A program made the position numbers and the translations under genes. Shown in pieces: positions 18,399-27,029 of a stretch of DNA of 64,000 nt (its first letter is position 1; each line of letters starts with the position of its first letter). The notes below the pieces were generated by a model. That model saw only the letters and a list, made by a program, of their open reading frames with translations, was not told where the DNA came from and searched no databases. The DNA comes from JALZVT01 sp964611345. GTDB lineage: Bacteria; Pseudomonadota; Gammaproteobacteria; Pseudomonadales; Azotimanducaceae. The stretch lies in NCBI GenBank assembly GCA_964611345.1, contig CAZSYU010000004.1, forward strand, positions 1 through 64,000. The letters run 5' to 3'.

Positions 18399-19196
18399 AT
18401 GACATCAAACACACCAGCCACTGACATAACTGTGCCGCAGCGAGCACTAGGCGACACCGGCCTAAGCGTGTCACTGCTCGGCCTCGGACTCGTTAAAATT
18501 GGCCGCAACGCTGATGTGAAGTACCCCAAAGCATTCGACCTGCCCAGTGACGAAACCGTCATTCAACTGCTAGAGGAAGCCCAGCACCTTGGCGTAACCC
18601 TGCTCGATACCGCACCGGCATACGGCACTAGTGAAGAACGCCTGGGCCGTGCACTGCAACAACTGCCGGAATATGCAAAACGCTGCGTTATCAGCACCAA
18701 AGTTGGCGAAAGCTGGGGGACAACTGGCTCCACCTTCGACTTCTCTGCCGATGCGATCAACCGCAGTGTAGAACGCTCGTTGCGGCGCCTGCAACGCGAT
18801 CAACTCGACATAGTGCTGCTACATTCCAGTGGTGCAGATACAGAGATTCTTACTCAACACCAGCCGTTGGCTACACTGCAAGAACTGCAGCAACAAGGTT
18901 TGATCACTGCCTGTGGATTCTCTGGCAAATCCCTGGCAGGTGGTCGCCTGGCCTTGCAGGAAGGTGCCAAGGTGTTAATGGTGACCTACAACAGCGATGA
19001 AACGGAGCAACTGCCATTGTTAAGTGACGCAGCAAAACATGGCGCTGGTGTATTGATTAAAAAACCCCTGGCGAGCGGCTACGCACCCCCCGGTGGCCTG
19101 CTGGATATCGCGACTTTGTCGGGTGTGTCGGCGGTAGTGAGTGGCACCTGTAATCCTGACCACTTGCGTGCAAACGCGACACTGTTAGTTCACTGA
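18399..19196 (+). CDS. Aldo/keto reductase
   Basis: A 265-residue NADPH-dependent aldo/keto reductase of the TIM-barrel superfamily. Catalytic features in order are the Asp-Tyr pair in LLDTAPAYGTSEERLG, the Lys in VISTKVGE and the His in IVLLHSSGAD; a cofactor-binding region lies near SGTCNPDHL. It is shorter than typical members (about 300-330), as is its Pseudomonas counterpart PA4992. It is probably co-transcribed with the FAD oxidoreductase 47 bp upstream. The substrate is unknown. Convergent with hldE, 8 bp apart. Confidence 0.87.
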   Translation: MTSNTPATDITVPQRALGDTGLSVSLLGLGLVKIGRNADVKYPKAFDLPSDETVIQLLEEAQHLGVTLLDTAPAYGTSEERLGRALQQLPEYAKRCVISTKVGESWGTTGSTFDFSADAINRSVERSLRRLQRDQLDIVLLHSSGADTEILTQHQPLATLQELQQQGLITACGFSGKSLAGGRLALQEGAKVLMVTYNSDETEQLPLLSDAAKHGAGVLIKKPLASGYAPPGGLLDIATLSGVSAVVSGTCNPDHLRANATLLVH

Positions 19197-19204
19197 AAAG
19201 GTCG

Positions 19205-20662
19205 TCAACCGCGCAGCTGATCGACAATCTTTGTGGTTGAGACACCATCAACCAGCGACAACACCGCCACTTCACCACCGTAACCCTGAACAATCTCAGC
19301 ACCGACCACGGTGTCGGTGGTGTAGTCACCACCTTTCACCAGCACTTCAGGCTGCAGCGCACGCAACAAATTCTCTGGCGTATCTTCGGCAAACGCGACT
19401 ACCCAATCTACTGAACTTAGAGCGGCCAGCACAGCGGCACGACGTTCAAGTGAGTTTACCGGCCGGCCTTCGCCCTTCAGACGGGTTACCGAATCGTCTG
19501 CATTGATAGCGACAACCAGTCTGTCGCCAAGTGCACGCGCCTCTTCCAGGTAAGCGACATGACCCGCATGCAAAATATCAAAACAGCCATTGGTAAACAC
19601 TATTGTTTGCTTATCCGCACGAGCGCGCTGAGCAAACTCGAGCAGCTGCTCGGGCATGAGTAAACCACGATCAGCGCGACCCTCTTGCTGCGCGAGCGCT
19701 CGCAGTTCGGGTGCAGAAACCGCCACAGTCCCGGTTCGGGTCACTGCAATGCTGGCCGCCAGGTTCGCAAGCCTGGCAGCGGGCCGCACCCCAAGCCCGC
19801 CCGCGATGGCAGCAGCCAGTGTCGCTGCCACCGTGTCACCAGCACCGGTCACATCGAATACATCCACCCGTCTTGCCGGAACCTGTAAGGGCACTGCCGC
19901 GCCATCGGCTACTACTATTCCCACCGATCCGCGTGTCACTACCAGGGCACCAATATCGTATTCGTTGCGCAACCGTTCGAGCTCTGCGGGCAGCTCGGCA
20001 TCGCTCGGCCAGTGCTCGAGCCACCGCCGTAGCTCCTGCTCGTTGGGTTTAACGACGGCTGCACCAGCCCAGGCCGATAACGGCTTGTGTTTAGGATCCA
20101 CAATAACCGGGAACTGCGCCTGGTCTGCCTGTTCGATCAGAGACTGCGGATCAACCAGGGTGCCTTTCTCGTAATCTTCGAGTACCAACGCATTCACTGC
20201 GCGATCTTCCTGCGCGGCGATGTGGAGCACACTGGCCAAGCGGTAGGCGACATCATCTGCCACCATGCGAGGTACAGTGGTTTCGAAATCTGCACGCAAT
20301 ACCTGTTGCTGCTGGGCGATCACCCGCACTTTAGTGATGGTCGCGAATTCCTGCGCGACGACGAACTCACAGTTCACACCCGCAGCGCTGAGTGTCTGGC
20401 GCAAACTTTCCGCCGCCGCGTCATCGCCAACAACACCTATCAGTGTGCAGGCGGCACCCAGAGCGGCGACGTTGAGGGCAACGTTGGCAGCGCCACCTGG
20501 CCGATCCTCGACGTGGCCAATGTCCATCACCGGCACCGGTGCTTCCTGCGAGACACGCGTGGCATCACCATGCCAATAGCGATCCACCATGACATCGCCC
20601 ACGACTACTACGTGAGCGTTGTTAAGATTAGGCAGACTGGGGAGCGCGCTGGTTGAGCTCAC
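19205..20662 (-). CDS. hldE: Bifunctional heptose 7-phosphate kinase / heptose 1-phosphate adenylyltransferase
   Basis: Makes ADP-heptose for the LPS inner core. The N-terminal ribokinase domain (1-320) carries VVVGDVMVDRYW, PGGAANVALNVAALG and DVTGAGDTVAA with the catalytic Asp. The C-terminal nucleotidyltransferase domain (about 345-485) carries TNGCFDILHAGHVAYL with the HxGH motif. It has 485 residues, close to the usual 474-480. The GTG at 20660-20662 was chosen because AGAGG lies 6 bases before it and it gives a family-length N-terminus; 20 residues further upstream in frame look non-coding. Its product feeds waaC and waaF in the same window. Confidence 0.95.
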   Translation of the reverse strand: MSSTSALPSLPNLNNAHVVVVGDVMVDRYWHGDATRVSQEAPVPVMDIGHVEDRPGGAANVALNVAALGAACTLIGVVGDDAAAESLRQTLSAAGVNCEFVVAQEFATITKVRVIAQQQQVLRADFETTVPRMVADDVAYRLASVLHIAAQEDRAVNALVLEDYEKGTLVDPQSLIEQADQAQFPVIVDPKHKPLSAWAGAAVVKPNEQELRRWLEHWPSDAELPAELERLRNEYDIGALVVTRGSVGIVVADGAAVPLQVPARRVDVFDVTGAGDTVAATLAAAIAGGLGVRPAARLANLAASIAVTRTGTVAVSAPELRALAQQEGRADRGLLMPEQLLEFAQRARADKQTIVFTNGCFDILHAGHVAYLEEARALGDRLVVAINADDSVTRLKGEGRPVNSLERRAAVLAALSSVDWVVAFAEDTPENLLRALQPEVLVKGGDYTTDTVVGAEIVQGYGGEVAVLSLVDGVSTTKIVDQLRG

Positions 20663-20842
20663 TGGACACCTCTTGTGCTGACAGGACGGACTAACGGCGC
20701 ACAGTAGCAGCCCATCGCCCAAGTATCATCAGCCAGCGCCTAGGGTGGGTATGCGGGGTGTGGTATACGGTGTGTGGTGTTGCCGGCTGGTCCCCGCTAA
20801 GGTTCGTAACCTGAGATTACCCCAACAGGAACGCCACTCCCT

Positions 20843-21790
20843 TTGAGTTCACGATCTCGTCATCAACCGCGACCGTTATGGCACCCCGCGCTATGGCCAG
20901 CCTGGGTTGCATTCGGAGGCGCCTGGCTAATCGTGCGCCTGCCCACCCACACCCTGACGGCAATAGGTGCGCGCCTTGGGCGTTGGTTTGCAAAACTGGC
21001 GCCCGCGAGACGCCACATCGCTGCCACTAACCTGCAGTTGTGCTTTCCGCACCTCAACGCCAGCGAGCAGCGCGTCCTGCAAACCAGGGTATTCGAGTCT
21101 ATGGGTATCGCGTTAGTGGAAACCATGTGGACCTGGCTGGGCAACAAGCACAAAGACCCGGCTCATCTTTCGCGTTGCGACTTTACCGGGCTGGAAATTC
21201 TTGAAGCCGCGCATCGCGAAGGCAGAGGGGTGCTACTGGTGGGTGCTCACTTGATGGCACTGGATGCCATTACTCCGGCATTGTCCGCCGCTATGCAAAA
21301 ATCTGTCGTTGGCCAAATCGATGTGATTTATCGCTACAACAAGAATCCACTCTTCGAGCGCACCATGGTGCGTGGCCGTGGCAGGCTGTTTCCACGAGTT
21401 ATCGAACGCGAGGACGCACGCGGCATACTGCAGAGCTTGCAGGACGGCCGGGTGCTTTGGTACGCCGCCGACCAGGACTACGGCGCCAAACACTCAGTGT
21501 TTGCCGAGTTCTTTGGAGTTCCGGCAGCAACAATCACCGGTACCGCGAGGCTGGCACGGTTTCGCAATTCTCCCGTTGTGGTAATGAGTCAGTATCGGGA
21601 CGTAGCCAACCATCGCTGGTCAGTGCAATTCGAACCCGGGCCCGCAAACTTCCCAACGGGCGATCAAATCGCTGACGCAACGGCGATCAATGAACTTATC
21701 GAAACCGCCGTGCGACGGGCACCCGAACAGTACTTATGGCTCCATCGTCGCTTCAAGACGCGACCAGAGGGTGAAGCCAGGATCTATTAG
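20843..21790 (+). CDS. lpxL: Lipid A biosynthesis lauroyl/myristoyl acyltransferase (LpxL/HtrB family)
   Basis: A late acyltransferase that adds a secondary acyl chain to Kdo2-lipid IVA. It has 315 residues with an N-terminal membrane anchor (WPAWVAFGGAWLIVRLP), the HX4D catalytic motif in GAHLMALD (near residue 135), and the conserved YAADQDYG and FFGVPAATITGTARLA blocks. LpxL and LpxM cannot be told apart with certainty from the sequence; the LpxL assignment rests on overall resemblance. The start is TTG, with AGGA somewhat distant, so translation may be weak or the start imprecise. The stop codon falls in the first unit of a tandem repeat. Confidence 0.85.
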   Translation: MSSRSRHQPRPLWHPALWPAWVAFGGAWLIVRLPTHTLTAIGARLGRWFAKLAPARRHIAATNLQLCFPHLNASEQRVLQTRVFESMGIALVETMWTWLGNKHKDPAHLSRCDFTGLEILEAAHREGRGVLLVGAHLMALDAITPALSAAMQKSVVGQIDVIYRYNKNPLFERTMVRGRGRLFPRVIEREDARGILQSLQDGRVLWYAADQDYGAKHSVFAEFFGVPAATITGTARLARFRNSPVVVMSQYRDVANHRWSVQFEPGPANFPTGDQIADATAINELIETAVRRAPEQYLWLHRRFKTRPEGEARIY

Positions 21791-21825
21791 CCAGGTTCTA
21801 TTTACCAGGTTCTATTAGCCAGGTT
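21784..21825. repeat. Three tandem 14-bp repeats at the end of the acyltransferase gene
   Basis: Units at 21784-21797, 21798-21811 and 21812-21825 have the form CTATTAGCCAGGTT (the middle one differs by two bases), followed by a partial fourth copy. The first unit supplies the acyltransferase stop codon. It lies between convergent genes. It may be a slippage product, with no obvious function. Confidence 0.8.
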
Positions 21826-21843
21826 CTAATAGACTGCAGCAGA

Positions 21844-22863
21844 CTACGCTGTAGCAATATCTTGCAGACGCTTCGCAGTGGCAGCAATGGAAAATTCTTG
21901 CTCAGCACGCGCTCTACCTACCGCGCGATCTCGGACAGCGGCGTGCAGCGCCGCGGCTACGCTTGCCGCTTCATCGCGGTCGAAATAGGCAGCACTATCC
22001 CCCAATACCCAAGCCGGTCCAGGTGCGCGGCTGGCCACGACAGGAACCTCCGCCAGCATCGCCTCCAGTGCGACCATGCCAAAGGCCTCGGCAGCGGAAG
22101 CCGGGAACAACAGGATATCGAATGCCCGCAAGTACCGGGTGGCATCGGCCACAAAGCCGGTAAAGGTCGCAGCCAAGCCCAGTTCTCTTGCTGTGCGCTC
22201 CAACCGCGGTCGCAATGGTCCATCACCCACCACCAGCAGCCTGACAGGCTTGTCATAACTGCGCTGAAACTCCCCAAAACCTTCGAGGGCGAGCAATGTA
22301 TTTTTCTTGCGATGCAGCCGACCAAGCACACCAACCACCAGCTCATCGCCAGCAACACCCAGATGCTGTCGCGCTACCTCGCGTGATACCCGATGCCGAT
22401 CCTGTTCTGCAACCTCTAGTGCGTTTGGCAGCACCAAACTTGCGCCAATTTCTTCCGTAACGGCCGGCGATACACCTGCCCGTAGCAATTTGCGCTCTAG
22501 AAGTGCCATACGCAATCGCCGCCATCTGGAATCAAATAAGCCGAACTCATGGGCGAGCAACAACTCGCGGGGAGCTCGCAACCCGGCGCGACGCGCAACG
22601 CGTAGACTTCGATAGCGATGCATGATGCAGAGTTTTTGTGGCGCCAGATTACGCAGATGGTGCAATCCAGCGGGATCTTCCGGGCCATCCATGTAGTAAC
22701 GATCATCTTCAACCGGTGAAAACTGCGCCCGTCGATCGGGTGAATGCAAGAACACCGTGTGGCTGGTCCAGCCCATTGACCGGGCGGCGGCCGAGTGCGC
22801 GCGACAAATTTCTCGAAACGGAGCCTTGTCGTAGGGACAGATTTGCAGCAAATCTACGTCCAT
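21844..22863 (-). CDS. LPS core glycosyltransferase, GT4 family
   Basis: A GT-B fold retaining glycosyltransferase of 339 residues, last gene of the LPS core operon. The C-terminal half shows the nucleotide-sugar site: VVGVLGRLHRKKN, LLVVGDGPLRPRLE and the EX7E-type block AEAFGMVALEAM. By position it matches the glycosyltransferase PA5004 (often called WapH) beside the carbamoyltransferase in P. aeruginosa, so addition of an outer-core sugar is likely; the exact donor cannot be inferred. Its ATG overlaps the upstream carbamoyltransferase stop by one base (TGATG), which implies translational coupling. Confidence 0.85.
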   Translation of the reverse strand: MDVDLLQICPYDKAPFREICRAHSAAARSMGWTSHTVFLHSPDRRAQFSPVEDDRYYMDGPEDPAGLHHLRNLAPQKLCIMHRYRSLRVARRAGLRAPRELLLAHEFGLFDSRWRRLRMALLERKLLRAGVSPAVTEEIGASLVLPNALEVAEQDRHRVSREVARQHLGVAGDELVVGVLGRLHRKKNTLLALEGFGEFQRSYDKPVRLLVVGDGPLRPRLERTARELGLAATFTGFVADATRYLRAFDILLFPASAAEAFGMVALEAMLAEVPVVASRAPGPAWVLGDSAAYFDRDEAASVAAALHAAVRDRAVGRARAEQEFSIAATAKRLQDIATA

Positions 22864-24599
22864 CAGGCGCTCTCACCCGGCTTAGTGACCAGATAGTCTT
22901 CGAGCACCAGGTATTCCAGATCAGAGCCGTAAAACATATTCAGTGCATCATCAGGAGTACAAACCACTGGTTCGCCCCGGCGATTCAGCGAGGTGTTTAA
23001 CACCACGCCATTACCCGTGCGTACTTCCATGGCCTTAAGCAATGCATGATAACGCGGGTGGGCAGCCTCGGTCACGATCTGCACGCGGGCCGTGCCATCC
23101 TCGTGAACCACTTCGGGAATTCGGGATTTCCAGGCGTCGTTAACGTCAAAGGTAATTGTCATAAAGGGCGCAGGATGATCGGTTTGGATAATGTCTGCAG
23201 CCACTTCGTCGAGCACGCTGGGACAAAACGGACGCCAGCGCTCGCGAAACTTGATTTGCTCGTTGATGCGATCGGCGATGCCGGGCGCATTGGGACACCC
23301 AAGAATGCTGCGCCCACCCAACGCGCGCGGGCCAAACTCCATGCGGCCCTGAAACCAGGCCACCGGATTACCCGCGGCGAGTATGTCCGCCGTGTCGTTC
23401 ACGACATCCGTGAGCTTGACCCAGGTCGGCTTTTCGCGCCGCGCCTCAAGCGCCCGCAGACACTCATCCAGGGCGTAGGCAGGCCCAAGATAGACATGGT
23501 CCATTCGTGAAAGTGTATCGCCACGCTCCGCCGCAACCCAGGTGGCGGCCCCCAGCGAGGTACCCGAGTCTCCCGAGGCTGGCTGGACGAACAACTCCTG
23601 GATATCGTCGCGAGCCACAATCCGCTGGTTCAGCTTCACGTTCAGCGCTCCACCACCGGCAAAGGCAAGTTTGCCGGTCGCTTTCAGGGTGTCTCCCAGA
23701 TACCGCTCAAGCAACTTAAGGCATACCTCTTCAAAGATCTGCTGCATGGATGCCGCATAGTCAATGTAAGGCTCATCGGCAATGTCACCATGCCGACGCG
23801 GACCCAGCCAGTCGATCAGCTTGTCAGAAAAATAGAAACTCTTGTCGTTGTCTTTGTGCCGGCGCAAGCCAACGGTGTTGACCAAGGTCGTGTCCACTTC
23901 AAAGCCATCTGGCGTGATCCGAATCAGTCGTGACAGGTCGTGCTTGGTCGGGTCACCATAGGGTGCCATGCCCATGACCTTGTACTCGCCGTCGAGCATT
24001 TCAAAACCAAGAAACTCCGTGATCGCGCCATAGACCCCACTCACCGAATCAGGGTCGTAAAACTCTTTCAGGCGATGAATCTTGCCACTCTCGCCATAAC
24101 CAAAAAACGTTGTGGCGTACTCACCCTTGCCGTCAACGGTCATAATTGCCGTCTTGTCCTTAAAACCGCTGAGATGGTAGGCGGAGGAGGCATGTGCCAA
24201 ATGATGTTCAACGGGCACAAACTCAGTGGTATTCCAGTTGATACCAAGTGATTCACCAAGCTCAAGCACTCGCTTGCGGTTGCGCCGAAAGCGCCGGTTA
24301 CCGTTAAAGAGTGCGTCGAGTGCCCGATCAGGGGCATACCAGTAACGCCTGGCATAGTGCCAGCGGGCCGGAGAAGACAGTGGAATGGCTGCATAAGGGA
24401 ATGCAACACAGTGGATTTGGTCGGCAGCAACACCGCCCTCGCGCAGGCAATAGCGGGCGGCTTCGAGCGGCAGCTTGTTCTTCGCGTGCTTGTCGCGAAT
24501 GAAGCGTTCTTCTTCGGCAGCAGCAACCACCTCACCATCGATCAGCAGCGCCGCCGACGAGTCGTGGTTTAAGGCACCAGATAAACCCAGAATGATCAA
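22863..24599 (-). CDS. Carbamoyltransferase (NodU/CmcH family), LPS heptose carbamoylation
   Basis: A 578-residue carbamoyltransferase of the NodU/CmcH/TobZ type. It opens with ILGLSGALNHDSSAALL, carries the metal-site histidines in VEHHLAHASSAYHLSGF and the GGGALNVKLNQRI block of the YrdC-like/Kae1-like fold, and ends with the family C-domain (EFGPRALGGRSILG, VLNTSLNRRGEPVV). In P. aeruginosa the orthologous position holds PA5005 (WapO), which carbamoylates core heptose. The same role is inferred here because it sits among the heptosyltransferase genes. It lies 41 bp after the kinase gene and is coupled to the glycosyltransferase that follows. Confidence 0.9.
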   Translation of the reverse strand: MIILGLSGALNHDSSAALLIDGEVVAAAEEERFIRDKHAKNKLPLEAARYCLREGGVAADQIHCVAFPYAAIPLSSPARWHYARRYWYAPDRALDALFNGNRRFRRNRKRVLELGESLGINWNTTEFVPVEHHLAHASSAYHLSGFKDKTAIMTVDGKGEYATTFFGYGESGKIHRLKEFYDPDSVSGVYGAITEFLGFEMLDGEYKVMGMAPYGDPTKHDLSRLIRITPDGFEVDTTLVNTVGLRRHKDNDKSFYFSDKLIDWLGPRRHGDIADEPYIDYAASMQQIFEEVCLKLLERYLGDTLKATGKLAFAGGGALNVKLNQRIVARDDIQELFVQPASGDSGTSLGAATWVAAERGDTLSRMDHVYLGPAYALDECLRALEARREKPTWVKLTDVVNDTADILAAGNPVAWFQGRMEFGPRALGGRSILGCPNAPGIADRINEQIKFRERWRPFCPSVLDEVAADIIQTDHPAPFMTITFDVNDAWKSRIPEVVHEDGTARVQIVTEAAHPRYHALLKAMEVRTGNGVVLNTSLNRRGEPVVCTPDDALNMFYGSDLEYLVLEDYLVTKPGESA

Positions 24600-24640
24600 C
24601 GCGGCCTCAACTCAGAGCATAGTACTTACAACGGCGCGTA

Positions 24641-26206
24641 CTATAGCCCAAGCGTTCCACGAAAACGCCGCTGCAATTCGGGCGTTGCAGCAAAATTACG
24701 AAGTAGCCGCCGACGATCGCGTTTCTGGCCGGACAATCGGGCGCTGACCCGTGCTGGCATGCGCATGGCGTCAAGATCAATCACGGCCAACTGTAGGCTC
24801 GTCGCATCCCAGAGAAAATTACTGGCCTTCGTATCATTATGCACGAGACCTTCGGCACCCAGTCGTTCGAGCACGGCGACAAGCCGCTGACACAAATCCT
24901 CGTTACCATCGAGGAGCGTGGCATCCAGCTCAACTCCCGCATGTGCCTCCATAACCAGATAGGTCGGACCGCCAAGTCGAGTTCGCAATAAAGCCACAGC
25001 ATGGGCCGTGGGAATGCCAACAAAGCGCAAGGTGTGGGCATACACCCAGCTATTGAGCCCGCGATTTGCCCGCAGTAATCGGCGTAGCCGATGCCACACA
25101 GACTTATTGTTGTAACGCTTGATCACCAACTCTCGGCCCAGCCAGCTGGCGCGAATTACTGTTGCCGTGTTACCCGCTTTGAGGAGCTCGACATCACGAG
25201 GAGCATCGGGCCCGGCCTCGCCTACAAACAAATCTGGCAATCCATCCAGCCAGCTCAACAGCTCGCGCACAGAATCTGGCTGCGGCGTTTGTGGCGTATC
25301 TCCAAGCCAGCCACGATCAACCAACGCTTGTCCCAATAATGTACGCCGCAGGGCAAAGGCCGAACAGGTGCGCCGGGTTTTAGCCTGAAAATGCACAACC
25401 CTCGCGCGTCGAGCCTTGGCATAGCTACTTTGCAACGCACTGCGCCCAAGGCGCTCGACCGGCCAGTTACAGGCACGGCAGTAGTGGGCCCAATGAGTCT
25501 GCAGCTCAGCACTGCTCATGGTTTGCCGGGCCTGCGCCGCAAGCTGGGCAAAGGCGTGCAGGCCGGTTGATTCGGCCACAGGACCGTTGCGCAATTGGGT
25601 AACCGCATCACCATCGATAAGCCACAACCGTGGTGCAGCGCCTTGATCCGACAAACACAGGAGATTACTGAAGTGCAGATCGTTGTGGACAACACCGGCA
25701 AGGTTGAGCTGCGCGAGCAGTTTCCACAGCGCGACCCAAAGCTCTGGTTGATGCTCGAGCAGTTCATCACTGAGCTCTTGAGCATCAGCGAGATAGGTGA
25801 ACACAAGGACACACGCGCCGTCAGTGTCTGCCATTGCAGGCACTCGCCAACTGGCAAGCAATTCAGGCGATGGCACCGCAGCTCTTTGCATAGCGGTAAA
25901 ACCCTGACGCTCGCGTTCGGCATAGCGCAGCGCATCAGCACCAAAAAACCATTTTACAACCACCTGTTGATCGTCCGGCCCCAACCTTCCCACACAGACG
26001 AGCCGACGCCCGGGTAATACCCGCAATCGTTCGGTCAGTCGCAACACTTGATTACCCTGCGCACCAGACAGATTTAACATGAGGGGATCTGTGCCGGCCT
26101 CAAGCGACCAGGTCAGCACATCAGCCAACGAGACTTCTACTTCGGTCATAGGCGGTGACGCGGACCCGGCGTCTGCTCCCGCTGCGCGTGGAGAGAGATC
26201 AGACAT
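24641..26206 (-). CDS. Two-domain LPS kinase-like protein (InaA/WaaP superfamily)
   Basis: About 521 residues with two protein-kinase-like modules in tandem. The first carries VVHNDLHFSNLL and a downstream WLIDGDAV (catalytic and metal Asp); the second carries LVHNDTKASNFLW and LAVIDLDAM. Both catalytic loops keep HND and the following Asn. It corresponds in position to PA5006 of P. aeruginosa, an InaA-family LPS kinase, so phosphorylation of core sugars is likely but the target is unknown. Its start overlaps the waaP stop by 8 bp at ATG 26204-26206; a start at 26227 is also possible. Confidence 0.8.
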   Translation of the reverse strand: MSDLSPRAAGADAGSASPPMTEVEVSLADVLTWSLEAGTDPLMLNLSGAQGNQVLRLTERLRVLPGRRLVCVGRLGPDDQQVVVKWFFGADALRYAERERQGFTAMQRAAVPSPELLASWRVPAMADTDGACVLVFTYLADAQELSDELLEHQPELWVALWKLLAQLNLAGVVHNDLHFSNLLCLSDQGAAPRLWLIDGDAVTQLRNGPVAESTGLHAFAQLAAQARQTMSSAELQTHWAHYCRACNWPVERLGRSALQSSYAKARRARVVHFQAKTRRTCSAFALRRTLLGQALVDRGWLGDTPQTPQPDSVRELLSWLDGLPDLFVGEAGPDAPRDVELLKAGNTATVIRASWLGRELVIKRYNNKSVWHRLRRLLRANRGLNSWVYAHTLRFVGIPTAHAVALLRTRLGGPTYLVMEAHAGVELDATLLDGNEDLCQRLVAVLERLGAEGLVHNDTKASNFLWDATSLQLAVIDLDAMRMPARVSARLSGQKRDRRRLLRNFAATPELQRRFRGTLGL

Positions 26207-27029
26207 CAAACGGATCCGGTAAAACATGCAGACGCTTCCGCCGAGCCTCTACGTGCAGGCGGGAAGCTCGACTGCGCACCGCCGACCAAAAGGCCAGCCG
26301 TTTAGGTTCACCAAGCTCGGCGCGTAGTGACCGCCCTGAATAGCGCCGAATGAATCGATACGCATCACGTTGCGTCGGTTTCGCATCCGCAGCAGAAAAC
26401 CACAGCGCACCCAGGTCCTTTATCAGCCACCGGCGTGGCACAGAGAGACGAACCTGTGCTCGATGTAAGTCAATAAGAGTCAACTCCGGATCACTCGCCA
26501 AAGTGTCCGGCCGGAGCAAAAAATGGCAGATATAGAGATCCCGATGATTGACGCCGGCCGAGTGCAGAGCAGCCACAGTATCTGCAACCGCCTGAACCAG
26601 TCCCCAGCGTTGCCCCGGGGTAGGCGGTACTTGCAACCATTCTGCAGCCAGCGCTTCCAGCGAGATGTTGGGCTCGATAGCCTCCGACAGCAAAAAGGAC
26701 TCCCGTTGGGCAGGGTTATCGCCGGCCTCTGCGTACGCCACGGGTTCTGGTACCGATACGCCCTCCGCCAGCAACACGCGAGCCGCTCGAAATTCATCAC
26801 CGGCCCCAAGCACCGGCCAGCGGAGCAGCACCAGGTTCTTGAGAATTTCAGCCCAACCCACGCCATGATGGCGTTTCAAAAAGAAGGGCTTACCTAACAC
26901 CTTAACGCGCAGGGTGCGCCTGGCAGCGACCGATCGATAAACTCGTCCCTGCAGACGATCCACTTGCAGAAACGGATCAAGATCACCCCAATGAGCCGCA
27001 ATATCATCACGCAAATAGAGCTTACTCAC
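26199..27029 (-). CDS. waaP: LPS core heptose(I) kinase
   Basis: A 276-residue eukaryotic-like kinase that phosphorylates heptose I of the LPS inner core, important for outer-membrane integrity and, in P. aeruginosa, essential. The catalytic loop NHRDLYICHFLL and the following LTLIDLHRAQV are the WaaP signatures, with FFLKRHHGVG as the probable ATP-lysine strand. The GTG start overlaps the waaG stop in a GTGA arrangement. It sits in the conserved waaF-waaC-waaG-waaP order. Confidence 0.94.
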   Translation of the reverse strand: MSKLYLRDDIAAHWGDLDPFLQVDRLQGRVYRSVAARRTLRVKVLGKPFFLKRHHGVGWAEILKNLVLLRWPVLGAGDEFRAARVLLAEGVSVPEPVAYAEAGDNPAQRESFLLSEAIEPNISLEALAAEWLQVPPTPGQRWGLVQAVADTVAALHSAGVNHRDLYICHFLLRPDTLASDPELTLIDLHRAQVRLSVPRRWLIKDLGALWFSAADAKPTQRDAYRFIRRYSGRSLRAELGEPKRLAFWSAVRSRASRLHVEARRKRLHVLPDPFDV

